From positions 372,001-436,000 of the forward strand of contig JAUYVI010000001.1 of NCBI GenBank assembly GCA_030715195.1: 64,000 nt of DNA, in the 5' to 3' direction. The notes beneath the pieces are model-generated. The model saw only the letters and a program-made list of their open reading frames with translations. It ran no database searches and was not told the origin of the DNA. The DNA is from Dongia sedimenti. GTDB lineage: Bacteria; Pseudomonadota; Alphaproteobacteria; Dongiales; Dongiaceae. Below are positions 63,919 through 64,000 of the stretch, piece by piece; position 1 is the first letter of the stretch, and each line of letters opens with the position of its first letter. The translations under genes and the position numbers were made by a program.

Positions 63919-64000
63919 TCACTGTTCCCGCGGGTCGAGCACGTCGCGGAGCCCGTCGCCCATCAGATTGAAGCCGAGGCTGACGATGAAGATCGCGATG
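63919..64000 (-). CDS. ABC transporter permease (DppC type), 3' end only
   Basis: The last 26 codons are present, ending SLGFNLMGDGLRDVLDPREQ before TGA at 63921-63919. This tail is typical of DppC/OppC permeases. The rest lies beyond the right edge of the window. It precedes the two ATPase genes in the same operon, so the transporter is a dipeptide/oligopeptide-type system. Confidence 0.85.
   Translation of the reverse strand, partial: IAIFIVSLGFNLMGDGLRDVLDPREQ

Overview
The window reads as a chromosomal segment of a high-GC alphaproteobacterium, most likely Rhodospirillales-like. Supporting signs are strong GC3 bias, a DUF2336 gene, a type III ornithine decarboxylase with a speF-like leader, a polyprenyl synthase diverging from a TrmN6-like methyltransferase, and the glyQ-glyS-ppdK-meaB series. 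I cannot name the genus. No phage, insertion sequence or CRISPR array was found. The content is mostly core genes with accessory catabolic and transport islands.

Layout. 1-9467: end of an unrecognised envelope gene, a bacterial alpha-2-macroglobulin and penicillin-binding protein 1C. 9541-15023: M48 protease, a LysR/oxidoreductase divergon with a perfect palindrome, and a hybrid histidine kinase with an apparent frameshift. 15127-18294: a carbohydrate ABC importer without its ATPase. 18641-23393: RND efflux adaptor and pump, translationally coupled to a Nudix hydrolase. 23613-27045: small secreted protein, apt, Lrp regulator, ornithine decarboxylase with leader RNA, secreted protein. 27114-31958: Mla/MCE lipid-transport operon followed by a class III aminotransferase. 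32244-35286: DUF2336 gene, a small membrane protein, ArsR regulator and SDR, with dispersed palindromic repeats between them. 35598-43904: a LacI-controlled catabolic and ABC-import operon containing an unexpected sterol-desaturase-family gene, then glgX. 46128-50249: a stand-alone HD-GYP protein and a divergent locus that looks like organosulfonate metabolism (sulfolactaldehyde-reductase-like enzyme, split sulfopyruvate-decarboxylase-like enzyme, MmgE/PrpD protein). 50438-52843: DUF1877, an envelope protein, a decayed MmgE/PrpD fragment, a glycine-zipper coiled-coil protein and tRNA-Pro(CGG). 52997-53172: a promoter, GC-rich hairpin and tandem 52-bp repeat with no convincing gene. 53260-62290: polyprenyl synthase, methyltransferase, glyQ, a mosaic glyS, ppdK and meaB. 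62287-64000: oligopeptide-type ABC ATPases and the end of a permease.

Best leads: the putative sulfonate locus (46770-50249), the intragenic codon-usage mosaic in glyS, the sterol-desaturase homologue inside a sugar-type ABC operon with a matching LacI operator, and the unexplained promoter/hairpin/repeat element at 52997-53172.
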